A stretch of DNA of 64,000 nt from Caldilineaceae bacterium (GTDB taxonomy: Bacteria > Chloroflexota > Anaerolineae > Caldilineales > Caldilineaceae), in assembly GCA_026645575.1 (NCBI GenBank), contig JAPKMW010000016.1:1-64000 (forward strand). Direction: 5' to 3'. Below are positions 27,701 to 35,363 of the stretch, piece by piece (position 1 is the first letter of the stretch; every line of letters begins with the position of its first letter). The notes under the pieces were generated by a model. That model was not told the DNA's origin. It did no database searches and worked only from the letters and a program-made list of their open reading frames with translations. The position numbers and the translations under genes are program-made.

Positions 27701-27822
27701 ATCATCCTCCAAACCAATCAACGAACCACCCAATCATCCAAACCGCTGTTTGGCGAGAAGCCTCTGATCCGCTACACTGTGTGGTGGCATCAGTTAATTT
27801 TACATCTGGTAAAGGAGAGGCT

Positions 27823-29013
27823 ATGAGCAAATTGGCAATCAACGGTGGACAACCGGTGCGGACGGCGCCCTGGCCCAAGTGGCCGCAGTGGGGCGAAGGG
27901 GAGAGCAAAGGGTTACAGGCGGTTCTCGAATCGGGAACGTGGGGCGGCTTTAATCAGGTGGTGCGCGATTTTGAAGCGGCCTTCGCCCAGCGCCATCAGG
28001 CCAAGCACTGTTTCGCCGCCGTCAATGGCACCTTGACTCTGGAAGCCGCGTTGCGAGTCGTCGGCGTCGGTCACGGCGATGAGGTGATTGTGCCGCCCTA
28101 TACCTTTATTGCCACCGCCAATGCACCGCGGCTGGCCGGCGCCACCCCGGTTTTTGTTGATATTGACCCGAATACCTACAACCTGGATGTCAATCTGGTC
28201 GAAGCGGCGATTACACCCCGCACCAAGGCGATCATCCCCGTTCACTTTGCCGGCCTGCCAGTTGATCTCGACGCGCTTCTACCACTAGCGCAAAAACATG
28301 GCCTCTATGTGATTGAAGATGCCGCCCATGCCCACGGCAGCACCTGGCATGGGCGACCAGTGGGCGCCTTAGGTCACATTGGCTCGTTCAGCCTGCAAGC
28401 CAGTAAAAACTTGACGGCGGGCGAAGGGGGCATCCTGTTAACCAATGATGACGAACTAGCCGGCAAAATTTGGAGCTATATCAACCAAGGACGCGCACCT
28501 GAAGGCGCCTGGTATCAACACAACATGCTGGGCAGCAACCTGCGCATGACGGCCTGGCAAGCCAGTATTCTTCTGGCCCAGTTGGAACGCTTTGATGATC
28601 AACTCGCCCAGCGCGAAGCCAACGCCCGTCGCCTGCACAACATCCTGGCCGAGGTCGAGGGGTTGACGCCGCCGGTTTGGGATGAACGGGCCGATCACCA
28701 TGCGCACCATCTCTTCATCATGCGCTATGATCCCGATGCCTGGCAGGGCGTGCCGCGTGAGACTTTTGTCAAGGCGTTGCGTGCCGAAGGGGTGCCGCTC
28801 TCGGTCGGCTATACGCTGCCGCTCTACAAACAGCCGCCGCTGGCCGAACCCTATAGCCGTCACCTGCCCAGCCCCGCCACGGAACGGGCCTGCTACACCG
28901 AAGGCACCTGGATGCACCAGAGCGCCCTCCTGGCCGAGCCGGAAGCAATGGATGACATCGCCAGAGCGATCTTCAAGGTGCGCGAGAATATTCAGGAGTT
29001 GCAGGCCAATTGA
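27823..29013 (+). CDS. DegT/DnrJ/EryC1/StrS-family PLP aminotransferase
   Basis: 396 aa. Start at 27823 behind AAAGGAGAGGCT. The AHBA-synthase/sugar-aminotransferase pattern is clear: NGTLTLEAALR, VIVPPYTFIATANA, IEDAAHAHGS and the PLP-binding Lys195 in SLQASKNLTAGEGG. Such enzymes aminate keto-sugars or keto-cyclitols using glutamate or glutamine. It is followed by an aldo/keto reductase and a sulfatase in the same direction, and these face a sugar ABC importer. That suggests a role in aminosugar or cyclitol metabolism, but the substrate cannot be read. It is divergent from the gcvP leader. Confidence 0.88.
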   Translation: MSKLAINGGQPVRTAPWPKWPQWGEGESKGLQAVLESGTWGGFNQVVRDFEAAFAQRHQAKHCFAAVNGTLTLEAALRVVGVGHGDEVIVPPYTFIATANAPRLAGATPVFVDIDPNTYNLDVNLVEAAITPRTKAIIPVHFAGLPVDLDALLPLAQKHGLYVIEDAAHAHGSTWHGRPVGALGHIGSFSLQASKNLTAGEGGILLTNDDELAGKIWSYINQGRAPEGAWYQHNMLGSNLRMTAWQASILLAQLERFDDQLAQREANARRLHNILAEVEGLTPPVWDERADHHAHHLFIMRYDPDAWQGVPRETFVKALRAEGVPLSVGYTLPLYKQPPLAEPYSRHLPSPATERACYTEGTWMHQSALLAEPEAMDDIARAIFKVRENIQELQAN

Positions 29014-29056
29014 CCAAGCGATTTGGGCAAGGTTATCACAGCCATCGGCTATACTC

Positions 29057-29125
29057 GTCCTGGAGGGACGACTGAGTGTAGGTTATCATGTTGCCCTTTC
29101 CTAAACTCAGCCGTCCCTCTGGGAC
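29057..29125. repeat. Palindromic spacer element, GAGGGACG/CTGAGT family
   Basis: Left arm 29057-29082 (GTCCTGGAGGGACGACTGAG start) and right arm 29100-29125 pair at 22 of 26 positions. Words and order match the element at 12923, with shifted bases in both arms. It lies between the aminotransferase and the aldo/keto reductase genes. Confidence 0.8.
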
Positions 29126-29200
29126 AAAAGTATCCTCCAGAACCTATCAACCTATTGACGCTTGTTTAGTAAAAAACTACTTTTAAGGAGTACCTTCTTC

Positions 29201-30136
29201 ATGCAATATCGACAACTTGGCAGCGCCGGCGTGCGGGTTTCCGCCATCGGCCTGGGTACGAACCAATTCGGCGGCAAAGTGGATCAGGCCGGCGTCAGCA
29301 GCATCATGGACGCGGCGCTCGACCTGGGCATCAACCTGATCGACACAGCGGATGTCTATCAACAAGGTCGCTCGGAAGAGACGTTGGGCGTGGCGCTCAA
29401 GGGACGGTGGGACAAGTTTGTGCTGGCCACCAAAGTGCGCAGCCCGATGGGCAAGGGTGTCAATGACAACGGTGCATCGCGCTATCACATCATGCACGGT
29501 GTTGAAGCCAGCCTGCGCCGCCTGCAAAGTGACTACATCGACCTCTACCAAATTCATAGCTGGGACACGACCACGCCGATTGAGGAGACGCTGCGGGCGC
29601 TCGATGACCTGGTGCGCAGTGGCAAGGTGCGTTATGTCGGCGCTTCTAACTTTGCGGCCTGGCAACTGGCGCGGGCCAACACTATCGCCGACTTCCGCGG
29701 CTGGTCGCCCTTTGTCAGCATCCAAAACCACTATCACATGTTTGAACGGGCGCAAGAACAGGAGATGATTCCCTATTGCAATGCCCACAACATCGGCATC
29801 CTGCCCTACTTCCCGCTGGCCGGCGGCTTTCTCACGGGCAAGTACAAGCGGGGCGAAGCCGCCCCGGCCGGTTCGCGCGGGGAGAGCAGCCCCTACGTGC
29901 AAAAGTATATGACCGACGCCAACTATGGCAAAGTAGAAGCGCTAACTGCCTGGGCCGAAGAGCGGGGCCACACCATGGGCGAACTGGCCCACGCCTGGCT
30001 CCTCGGCCAACCGCAGGTTAGCTCGGTCATCTCCGGCGCCACCAAGATCGACCAGATCCAGGCCAACGCCAAAGCCGGCGATTGGGCATTGACGGCAGAG
30101 GAATTGACAGCAGTGAATACAATTTTGAATGGCTAA
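29201..30136 (+). CDS. Aldo/keto reductase
   Basis: 311 aa (beta/alpha)8 barrel. The start at 29201 follows TTTAAGGAG. Family motifs: LGTNQFGG, NLIDTADVYQQGRSEETLG with catalytic Asp and Tyr, VLATKV with Lys, and YQIHSWD with the His. The C-terminal PQVSSVISGATKIDQI is the NADPH-binding region of the YghZ/potassium-channel-beta-like class. It reduces aldehydes or ketones of sugars or small metabolites with NADPH in the cytoplasm. It is placed between the DegT aminotransferase and a sulfatase; cotranscription is plausible but the spacers are 160-190 bases. Confidence 0.9.
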   Translation: MQYRQLGSAGVRVSAIGLGTNQFGGKVDQAGVSSIMDAALDLGINLIDTADVYQQGRSEETLGVALKGRWDKFVLATKVRSPMGKGVNDNGASRYHIMHGVEASLRRLQSDYIDLYQIHSWDTTTPIEETLRALDDLVRSGKVRYVGASNFAAWQLARANTIADFRGWSPFVSIQNHYHMFERAQEQEMIPYCNAHNIGILPYFPLAGGFLTGKYKRGEAAPAGSRGESSPYVQKYMTDANYGKVEALTAWAEERGHTMGELAHAWLLGQPQVSSVISGATKIDQIQANAKAGDWALTAEELTAVNTILNG

Positions 30137-30297
30137 TGTGCGGCCCTCATCCCCATCGTCAGTATAGGACGCGCTGCCTGGTCTGGCGATGGGGATGTCA
30201 TGGAACACGTACCCAAACGCAAAAATAAGCTGTTAGGTCTATCGTCTTGTCAACCAAATCACCCTGCTCCACAAGCGCAAGAAAGAGACGCACACCC

Positions 30298-31689
30298 ATG
30301 ACCAGCCCCAATATCATTCTGATCAACTGTGACGACCTGGGCTATGGCGACCTCGGTTGCTATGGCTCGACGCGCAACAGAACGCCCCATCTCGACCGCA
30401 TGGCCGCCGAGGGGATCCGCTTAACCGACTTCTACATGGGGTCGCCGGTCTGCTCACCCTCGCGCGGGGCCATGTTGACCGGCTGCTACCCGCCGCGTAT
30501 TGGCTTTGCCGACTTTGACGGGCGCTGGGTGCTTTTCCCCGGTCAGCCCCTCGGTTTGCACCAGGATGAGATCACCATTGCCAAACTGCTCAAGGGGGCC
30601 GGTTACGCCACCAAGATCATCGGCAAGTGGCACTGTGGCGATCAACCCGAATTTCTGCCGACTCGCCACGGCTTTGACAGCTACTATGGCATCCCCTATT
30701 CCAACGACATGGGCCGCCAATATGAAACCGACACCTATCCGCCCTTGCCCCTCCTGCGCGACGAAACGGTGATTCAAGAACAACCAGACCAAGTATCAAT
30801 CACCGAGCGCTATGTCGAAGAGTCGGTGCGTTTTCTGCGCGACAATCGCGATCGCCCTTTCTTTCTCTACCTGGCCCACATGTATGTTCATGTCCCCATC
30901 TATCCGCCGGCCCGCTTCCTGCGCGAATCGGAAAATGGTCGCTACGGCGCGGCGGTCCAGGCCATTGATTGGAGTGTGGGCGTGTTGCTCCATGAACTCA
31001 AGCAACTGGGGTTGGATGAAAACACGCTGGTCATCTTTACCAGTGATAACGGCTCGCGGGCGCGCGACGAAGGCGGCAGCAATGCGCCGCTCCGCTCTCA
31101 CAAAGCCACTACCTGGGAAGGGGGGCAACGGGTGCCGTGCGTCATGCGCTGGCCCGGTCACATTCCGGCGGGGACCGTCTGCCGCGAACTGACCACCGCG
31201 ATGGATTTCTACCCCACGCTGGCTGCCTTGGCCGAAGTGCCGGTGCCGCAGGATCGCATCATTGACGGCAAGGATATGCGCCCCTTGCTGATGGGCGACG
31301 CCGACGCCAAATCAGGCCATGACGCCTTTTTCTATTATCTGATGGAAAAGCTGATGGCCGTGCGTAGCGGCAAGTGGAAGCTCCATGTGGGGCGTATCGA
31401 CTTTGATGATCGAACCTTTGAACGCACCTTCAAAGCCGTGGCCGAACTCTATGACCTGGAGGCGGACATTGGCGAAACGACCAATCGCTACGCCGAAGAG
31501 CCGGCAGTGGTGGCGGTCTTGCTGGCAAAGCTGGAAGCGTGTCGCCAGGATTTGGGTGATGCCGTCACCGGCGCTGTCGGGCAAAACCGGCGGCCCATCG
31601 GTCGCGTCGAGCAGCCGGACACCCTCACCCACTATGACCCCGACCATCCTTACATCATTGCTCTGTATGATCTCAAGGATCGCGGGTGA
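30298..31689 (+). CDS. Type I sulfatase (arylsulfatase-like), apparently cytoplasmic
   Basis: 463 aa. N-terminal metal site NCDDLGYGDLG (Asp12/Asp13), then VCSPSRGAMLTG with Cys52 in the C-x-P-x-R signature that is converted to formylglycine. IGKWHCG and FTSDNGSRA supply further active-site residues. Neither the chosen ATG nor the earlier in-frame GTG at 30247 gives a signal peptide, whereas most bacterial glycan sulfatases are exported; this one probably works on imported sulfated sugars. A formylglycine-generating enzyme must be encoded elsewhere. It ends facing the sugar ABC importer, with a short hairpin in between. The Shine-Dalgarno is weak (GAAAGAGACG). Confidence 0.88.
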   Translation: MTSPNIILINCDDLGYGDLGCYGSTRNRTPHLDRMAAEGIRLTDFYMGSPVCSPSRGAMLTGCYPPRIGFADFDGRWVLFPGQPLGLHQDEITIAKLLKGAGYATKIIGKWHCGDQPEFLPTRHGFDSYYGIPYSNDMGRQYETDTYPPLPLLRDETVIQEQPDQVSITERYVEESVRFLRDNRDRPFFLYLAHMYVHVPIYPPARFLRESENGRYGAAVQAIDWSVGVLLHELKQLGLDENTLVIFTSDNGSRARDEGGSNAPLRSHKATTWEGGQRVPCVMRWPGHIPAGTVCRELTTAMDFYPTLAALAEVPVPQDRIIDGKDMRPLLMGDADAKSGHDAFFYYLMEKLMAVRSGKWKLHVGRIDFDDRTFERTFKAVAELYDLEADIGETTNRYAEEPAVVAVLLAKLEACRQDLGDAVTGAVGQNRRPIGRVEQPDTLTHYDPDHPYIIALYDLKDRG

Positions 31690-31709
31690 TAGATCATTCC
31701 CTTGCTCGT

Positions 31710-31744
31710 GGCTCGTTGGTTGAGCGTGTCGAAACCAACGAGCC
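31710..31744. terminator. Bidirectional hairpin between sulfatase and ABC genes
   Basis: GGCTCGTTGGTT (31710-31721) and AACCAACGAGCC (31733-31744) form a perfect 12-bp stem with an 11-base loop, between two convergent genes. It lacks a U-run. The same ACTCGTTGG/loop words recur at 62318, so it may be a short member of the spacer-element set as much as a terminator. Confidence 0.6.
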
Positions 31745-31750
31745 AGCCAA

Positions 31751-32716
31751 CTATCCTTTAATCCCCGTCAACGCAATCCCCTGCGTGAAGTAGCGCTGTC
31801 CCCAGATGAAGACAATGAGAATCGGCAGGGTGGCGATCATCGTCCCGGCCATGAGCAGCGTCCAGTCGGTGGTGCCTTCGCGGCGGAACTGGGCCAGCCC
31901 CACTTGGATCGTCTTCATGACATCGGAGCGGGTGGTCACCAGCGGCCAGACAAAGTCATTGAACATATTTTGGAAAGAGAAGATCGCCAGCGTTGCCAGG
32001 GCCGGGCCGGAGAGGGGCAGGGCGATCCGCCAGTAGATGCCAAACTCTGAGGTGCCGTCAATGCGGGCGGCATCTTCTAGATCGGCGGGGAGGGTGAAAA
32101 AGAACTGGCGCAAGAGAAAGGTGCCATAGGCGGTGGCGAAGAGGGGGACGGTGAGCGCCCAGTATGAATCGAGCATGCCAAAGCCGCCATTGCCCCAAAG
32201 GTCATTGCCACCCAGCAGCGGCCACTCTTTGACCAGGATAAAGAGTGGCACCAGCGTGGCCTGCGAGGGGACCATCAAGGTGGCGACGACAATGACAAAG
32301 AGCAGATCGCGTCCGGGGAAGTGGAGCCGGGCAAAGGCGAAGCCGGCGGTCGAGGCCAGCGCAATGTGCGCCAGCGCCACCACCAGCGAAACAAAGGTAC
32401 TGTTGAAGAGATAGCGCAGCAGATTGTACGATTGCACGGCCTGAACATAGTTGTCAAAGCGCCAGACCGCGGGCAAGCTAACACCTGGGTCAAAGACCTC
32501 GCTGGTTGATTTGACCGACGTTAAGAACGACCAGACAAAAGGGAAGACAAAGATGAGCGCCAGGACAATGAGCAGAAGATAGAGCGCCCCCGTTTGCAGG
32601 AGCTTGCGCAGCGTTTGCGTCGCCCGTCGCCCCGTCTGCACCCGGTTCGGGGTTGCCCCTGCTTGGCTTGGTGTCGCCGGCAAGGGTCTTGTCGTATCAG
32701 TTGAAGTGTGTGTCAT
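31751..32716 (-). CDS. Carbohydrate ABC transporter permease (MalG-like)
   Basis: 321 aa. Six hydrophobic segments, the first at LLLIVLALIFVFPFVWSF, and the cytoplasmic EAA loop EDAARIDGTSEFGIYWRI near residue 225 that contacts the ATPase. It belongs to the CUT1 family. The start at 32716 overlaps the upstream permease gene by 20 bases, giving translational coupling. The cytoplasmic N-terminus is longer than usual (about 45 residues, Thr/Pro rich). It pairs with the next permease to form the membrane channel. No ATPase gene is present, as is common when a shared MsmK/UgpC-type subunit serves several importers. Confidence 0.93.
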   Translation of the reverse strand: MTHTSTDTTRPLPATPSQAGATPNRVQTGRRATQTLRKLLQTGALYLLLIVLALIFVFPFVWSFLTSVKSTSEVFDPGVSLPAVWRFDNYVQAVQSYNLLRYLFNSTFVSLVVALAHIALASTAGFAFARLHFPGRDLLFVIVVATLMVPSQATLVPLFILVKEWPLLGGNDLWGNGGFGMLDSYWALTVPLFATAYGTFLLRQFFFTLPADLEDAARIDGTSEFGIYWRIALPLSGPALATLAIFSFQNMFNDFVWPLVTTRSDVMKTIQVGLAQFRREGTTDWTLLMAGTMIATLPILIVFIWGQRYFTQGIALTGIKG

Positions 32717-33623
32717 AGCGCACAATCCGCGTATTGATAAAGGTGACAATGGCAATGATGACGAAGAGGATGACCGACATGGCGGCGGCGGAGCCCATCT
32801 TCAAGAACTCAAAGCCATTCTGATAGATCAGATAAACGACAGTGAGTGTCGAATCGAGCGGGCCACCTTGGGTCAAAATCCACGATTGGGTAAACATTTG
32901 CAACGCCCCAATGAAGTAGACCACAAAGACGAAGAAGGTTGTCGGGCTGAGCATAGGCACGGTGATATGCCAGAAGCGCTGAACCGGCCCGGCGCCGTCA
33001 ATTTCCGCCGCTTCGTAGAGATATTCGGGCACTCCCTGCAAGCCGGCCAGAAAGATGATCATGTTGTAGCCGGCATTCTTCCAGATCGAGAGGATCGCAA
33101 TCGAAAGCATGGCCGTGTTGGGGTCGCGCAACCAGGCAAAGGTCGGCAAGCCCATCTGCTCTAAGAATTGATTGAGCAGGCCAAATTGGGGTTCGTAGAT
33201 CCAGAGCCAGATAAAGGAGACCGCCACAAACGAGGTGACGACGGGCAGATAATAGGCTGTGCGGAAGAGGTAGATGGCGCGCAATGGCTGGTTGATCAAC
33301 ACCGCCAGCAACAGCGAGATCACGGTGCCGAGGGGGACGGTCATCAGGGCAAAGAGCAAGGTATTCCCCAGCGCCTGCCAGAAGCGATCATCATCCCAGA
33401 GCAACGCATAACGCCCCAACCCATTCCAAACAGGCGGCTCCAGCAGGTTGTAGTTGTGCAGACTGAGATAAAACGCATTCAAGATCGGGTAGACCACAAA
33501 AAGGGCCAGCAAGAGCAGCGATGGCAGCACAAAGAGTAGTGCCGCCAATCGCCGCTCAAACATATACCCCCGACCCCAGCGACGTTTGCGACGCGGTGCG
33601 CTGTGTAGGGCGGTTGTTGGCAT
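32697..33623 (-). CDS. Carbohydrate ABC transporter permease (MalF/UgpA-like)
   Basis: 308 aa with six membrane segments, starting LAALLFVLPSLLLLALFVVY after a basic N-terminus (RRKRRWGRG). The EAA loop YEAAEIDGAGPVQRFWHI is near residue 210. It is the first permease of the sugar importer and lies 7 bases after the binding protein stop. The substrate cannot be told from sequence; the nearby sulfatase, aldo/keto reductase and aminotransferase hint at a modified (sulfated or amino) sugar. Confidence 0.93.
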   Translation of the reverse strand: MPTTALHSAPRRKRRWGRGYMFERRLAALLFVLPSLLLLALFVVYPILNAFYLSLHNYNLLEPPVWNGLGRYALLWDDDRFWQALGNTLLFALMTVPLGTVISLLLAVLINQPLRAIYLFRTAYYLPVVTSFVAVSFIWLWIYEPQFGLLNQFLEQMGLPTFAWLRDPNTAMLSIAILSIWKNAGYNMIIFLAGLQGVPEYLYEAAEIDGAGPVQRFWHITVPMLSPTTFFVFVVYFIGALQMFTQSWILTQGGPLDSTLTVVYLIYQNGFEFLKMGSAAAMSVILFVIIAIVTFINTRIVRYDTHFN

Positions 33624-33630
33624 GGAAGGG

Positions 33631-34956
33631 TTAGCCTCCTTGGAGAATCTTCGTCACCGCATCATCCATATCGGCGAGCGCCTGCTGCACCGTCTTGACG
33701 CCCCGCACCGCGGCTTCGACTTCACGCCCCATGGCCGGCTGGACATCAAAGTGTTGCGGCACAACTTGACGTGGTCGCCCATACTGGGTGTTGCTCAGGA
33801 AGACCTGCATCCGCGGGTCTTGATAGAGTTGTGCGCTCTCTTGCGCCTTGCGACAGGGCAGACCCCAAATGCCTTCAATGCCGATCATAATGGCGGCATC
33901 CCCCGACATGAGCGCCCGCACCAGCGCCGCCGCCTGATCAGGCACTTTGCTCCCTGAATAAACAAAGTACTTGTCAACGTAGACCTGGTAAGCCTGCTCC
34001 TTGTGGGTCAACGGCGGACCCACAAGGGTATCTTCCCAGATCTCCGGGGCATTGAGCTTGGTGTTGAGCATATCCTGCGGCCACCCCGCAAAGAGGGCGA
34101 TCTTGCCGGCGCTGTAGGCATTCAGATTCGGCACGCCAGAGTCCATCCCTTCCGGCGGTACAATCCCGTCCTCGATAAAGCTGACCCAGAATTGGAGCGC
34201 TTCTTCACCCTCTGGCGTGTTGTTGAGTGGCTGGGTTCGCTCTTCGTTGAAATAATTGCCCCCAGCCTGGAAGAGCGCATCCTCATATTGCTGCGTCAGG
34301 TCATTGACCACCATGATCACATTCCAGCCGGCCATCTCCACCTTGGTGTCCTGCTTCTTGGTCAGTTGGGCCGCCATTTCGTGGGCCTCTTGCCAGGTGG
34401 TCGGCGGTTTGGTCGGGTCAAGCCCCGCCGCTTCAAAGGCGCTCTTGCGGTAAATGATATTCCCGCGCGCATTCATTCGATAGGGTACGGCGTAAATCTT
34501 GCCGTTGTAGGTGACATCGTTGCGCGTTGACTGATACCAATCTTCCCAATCATCCCAGTTGGCAATGTAATCGTCCAGGGCCAGCGCGCCATTTTTCGAG
34601 GCAATCGGCGGCGTCCAGAGGCCACCACCCATAAAGATGTCGGGAGCGGTCCCGCCGGCCAGACCGGTCGTAATTTTTTGGAAGGAACTGGCCCAGTCGG
34701 TGTAATCAATTTCAATCGCGACATTGTTTGCGGCGTTGTAGTCGGCCACAAACTTATTGGCAAACTCCTGGCCTGGCGGGTCGATACCGTTGAGCCGGAT
34801 CAGGATCTTGGCCGCCGCGCTACTGGCTGCCGGTTGCTCGCCCCCACCGGCTTGGGGCGGTGTGCAGGCTGCTAAGGCGGTCACCCCGCCAATCAAGGCG
34901 AAACCCTGGAGCAGGCGCCGACGACTGATACGCTGTGGGTGGTGCTGATCGATCAT
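33631..34956 (-). CDS. Extracellular solute-binding lipoprotein (family 1)
   Basis: 441 aa. Start at 34956 behind AGAGGAGAG. The N-terminus RISRRRLLQGFALIGG is a twin-arginine-like signal, and LAAC at residue 31 is a lipobox, so it is probably a Tat-exported lipoprotein anchored on the outer face of the membrane. The mature part has the family hallmarks of CUT1 binding proteins: FQKITTGLAGGTAPDIFMGG near residue 90 and a Trp/Tyr-rich pocket (WDDWEDWYQS). It delivers sugar to the two permeases downstream in the same operon. The upstream promoter was not identified. Confidence 0.92.
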   Translation of the reverse strand: MIDQHHPQRISRRRLLQGFALIGGVTALAACTPPQAGGGEQPAASSAAAKILIRLNGIDPPGQEFANKFVADYNAANNVAIEIDYTDWASSFQKITTGLAGGTAPDIFMGGGLWTPPIASKNGALALDDYIANWDDWEDWYQSTRNDVTYNGKIYAVPYRMNARGNIIYRKSAFEAAGLDPTKPPTTWQEAHEMAAQLTKKQDTKVEMAGWNVIMVVNDLTQQYEDALFQAGGNYFNEERTQPLNNTPEGEEALQFWVSFIEDGIVPPEGMDSGVPNLNAYSAGKIALFAGWPQDMLNTKLNAPEIWEDTLVGPPLTHKEQAYQVYVDKYFVYSGSKVPDQAAALVRALMSGDAAIMIGIEGIWGLPCRKAQESAQLYQDPRMQVFLSNTQYGRPRQVVPQHFDVQPAMGREVEAAVRGVKTVQQALADMDDAVTKILQGG

Positions 34957-35363
34957 GATACTCTCCTCTGCCCTACAATGATATGCGTTTGTTTGTTGCC
35001 CAACACGTGTGACCAACTCATGGCGTGACGGGCCAAAGCATGCGTTACCGACCTGGCGGGTAGGCAGGTCGTACTACCGGAAGATAGAAAATGATGATTG
35101 CAAATGATGATTACATTGGGTAGCTGTGCGGGATTTCGGCATCAATGGTCGATCCACAAAGGAGCCATCAATGACGATGTGGGGCATTATAGTTTCATCA
35201 AGACAGATTGTCAAATCGACTGGCGCAAACAGATCCTGCGCGAAGGGTTTGTAAAAATATAAGTTGCGCTCTTCGCGAGTCCGTGACTCGCACTATTCTG
35301 TTGCGAGTCACGGACTCGCGAAGAGCGGTGTATCAAGTTGTCTTTTGACAAATTCAAAGCCGG
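34957..35363. other. Spacer upstream of the sugar importer, with nested palindrome
   Basis: About 400 bases separate the binding-protein start from the end of the FtsX-type permease gene; both are on the minus strand. It must hold the importer promoter. Apart from the palindrome at 35267-35327 I see short ATGATGATTG-like words near 35090-35115 and no gene or convincing regulatory motif. Confidence 0.5.
35267..35327. repeat. Nested palindrome, GAGTCCGTGACTC family
   Basis: Perfect 26-base arms (35267-35292 and 35302-35327) with a 9-base loop. Each arm is a near-palindrome (GCGAGTC, CGT, GACTCGC). It is about 36 bases beyond... the minus-strand permease start region side, lying 3' of nothing on the plus strand; it separates the importer promoter region from the permease gene end at 35364. 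Confidence 0.85.
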
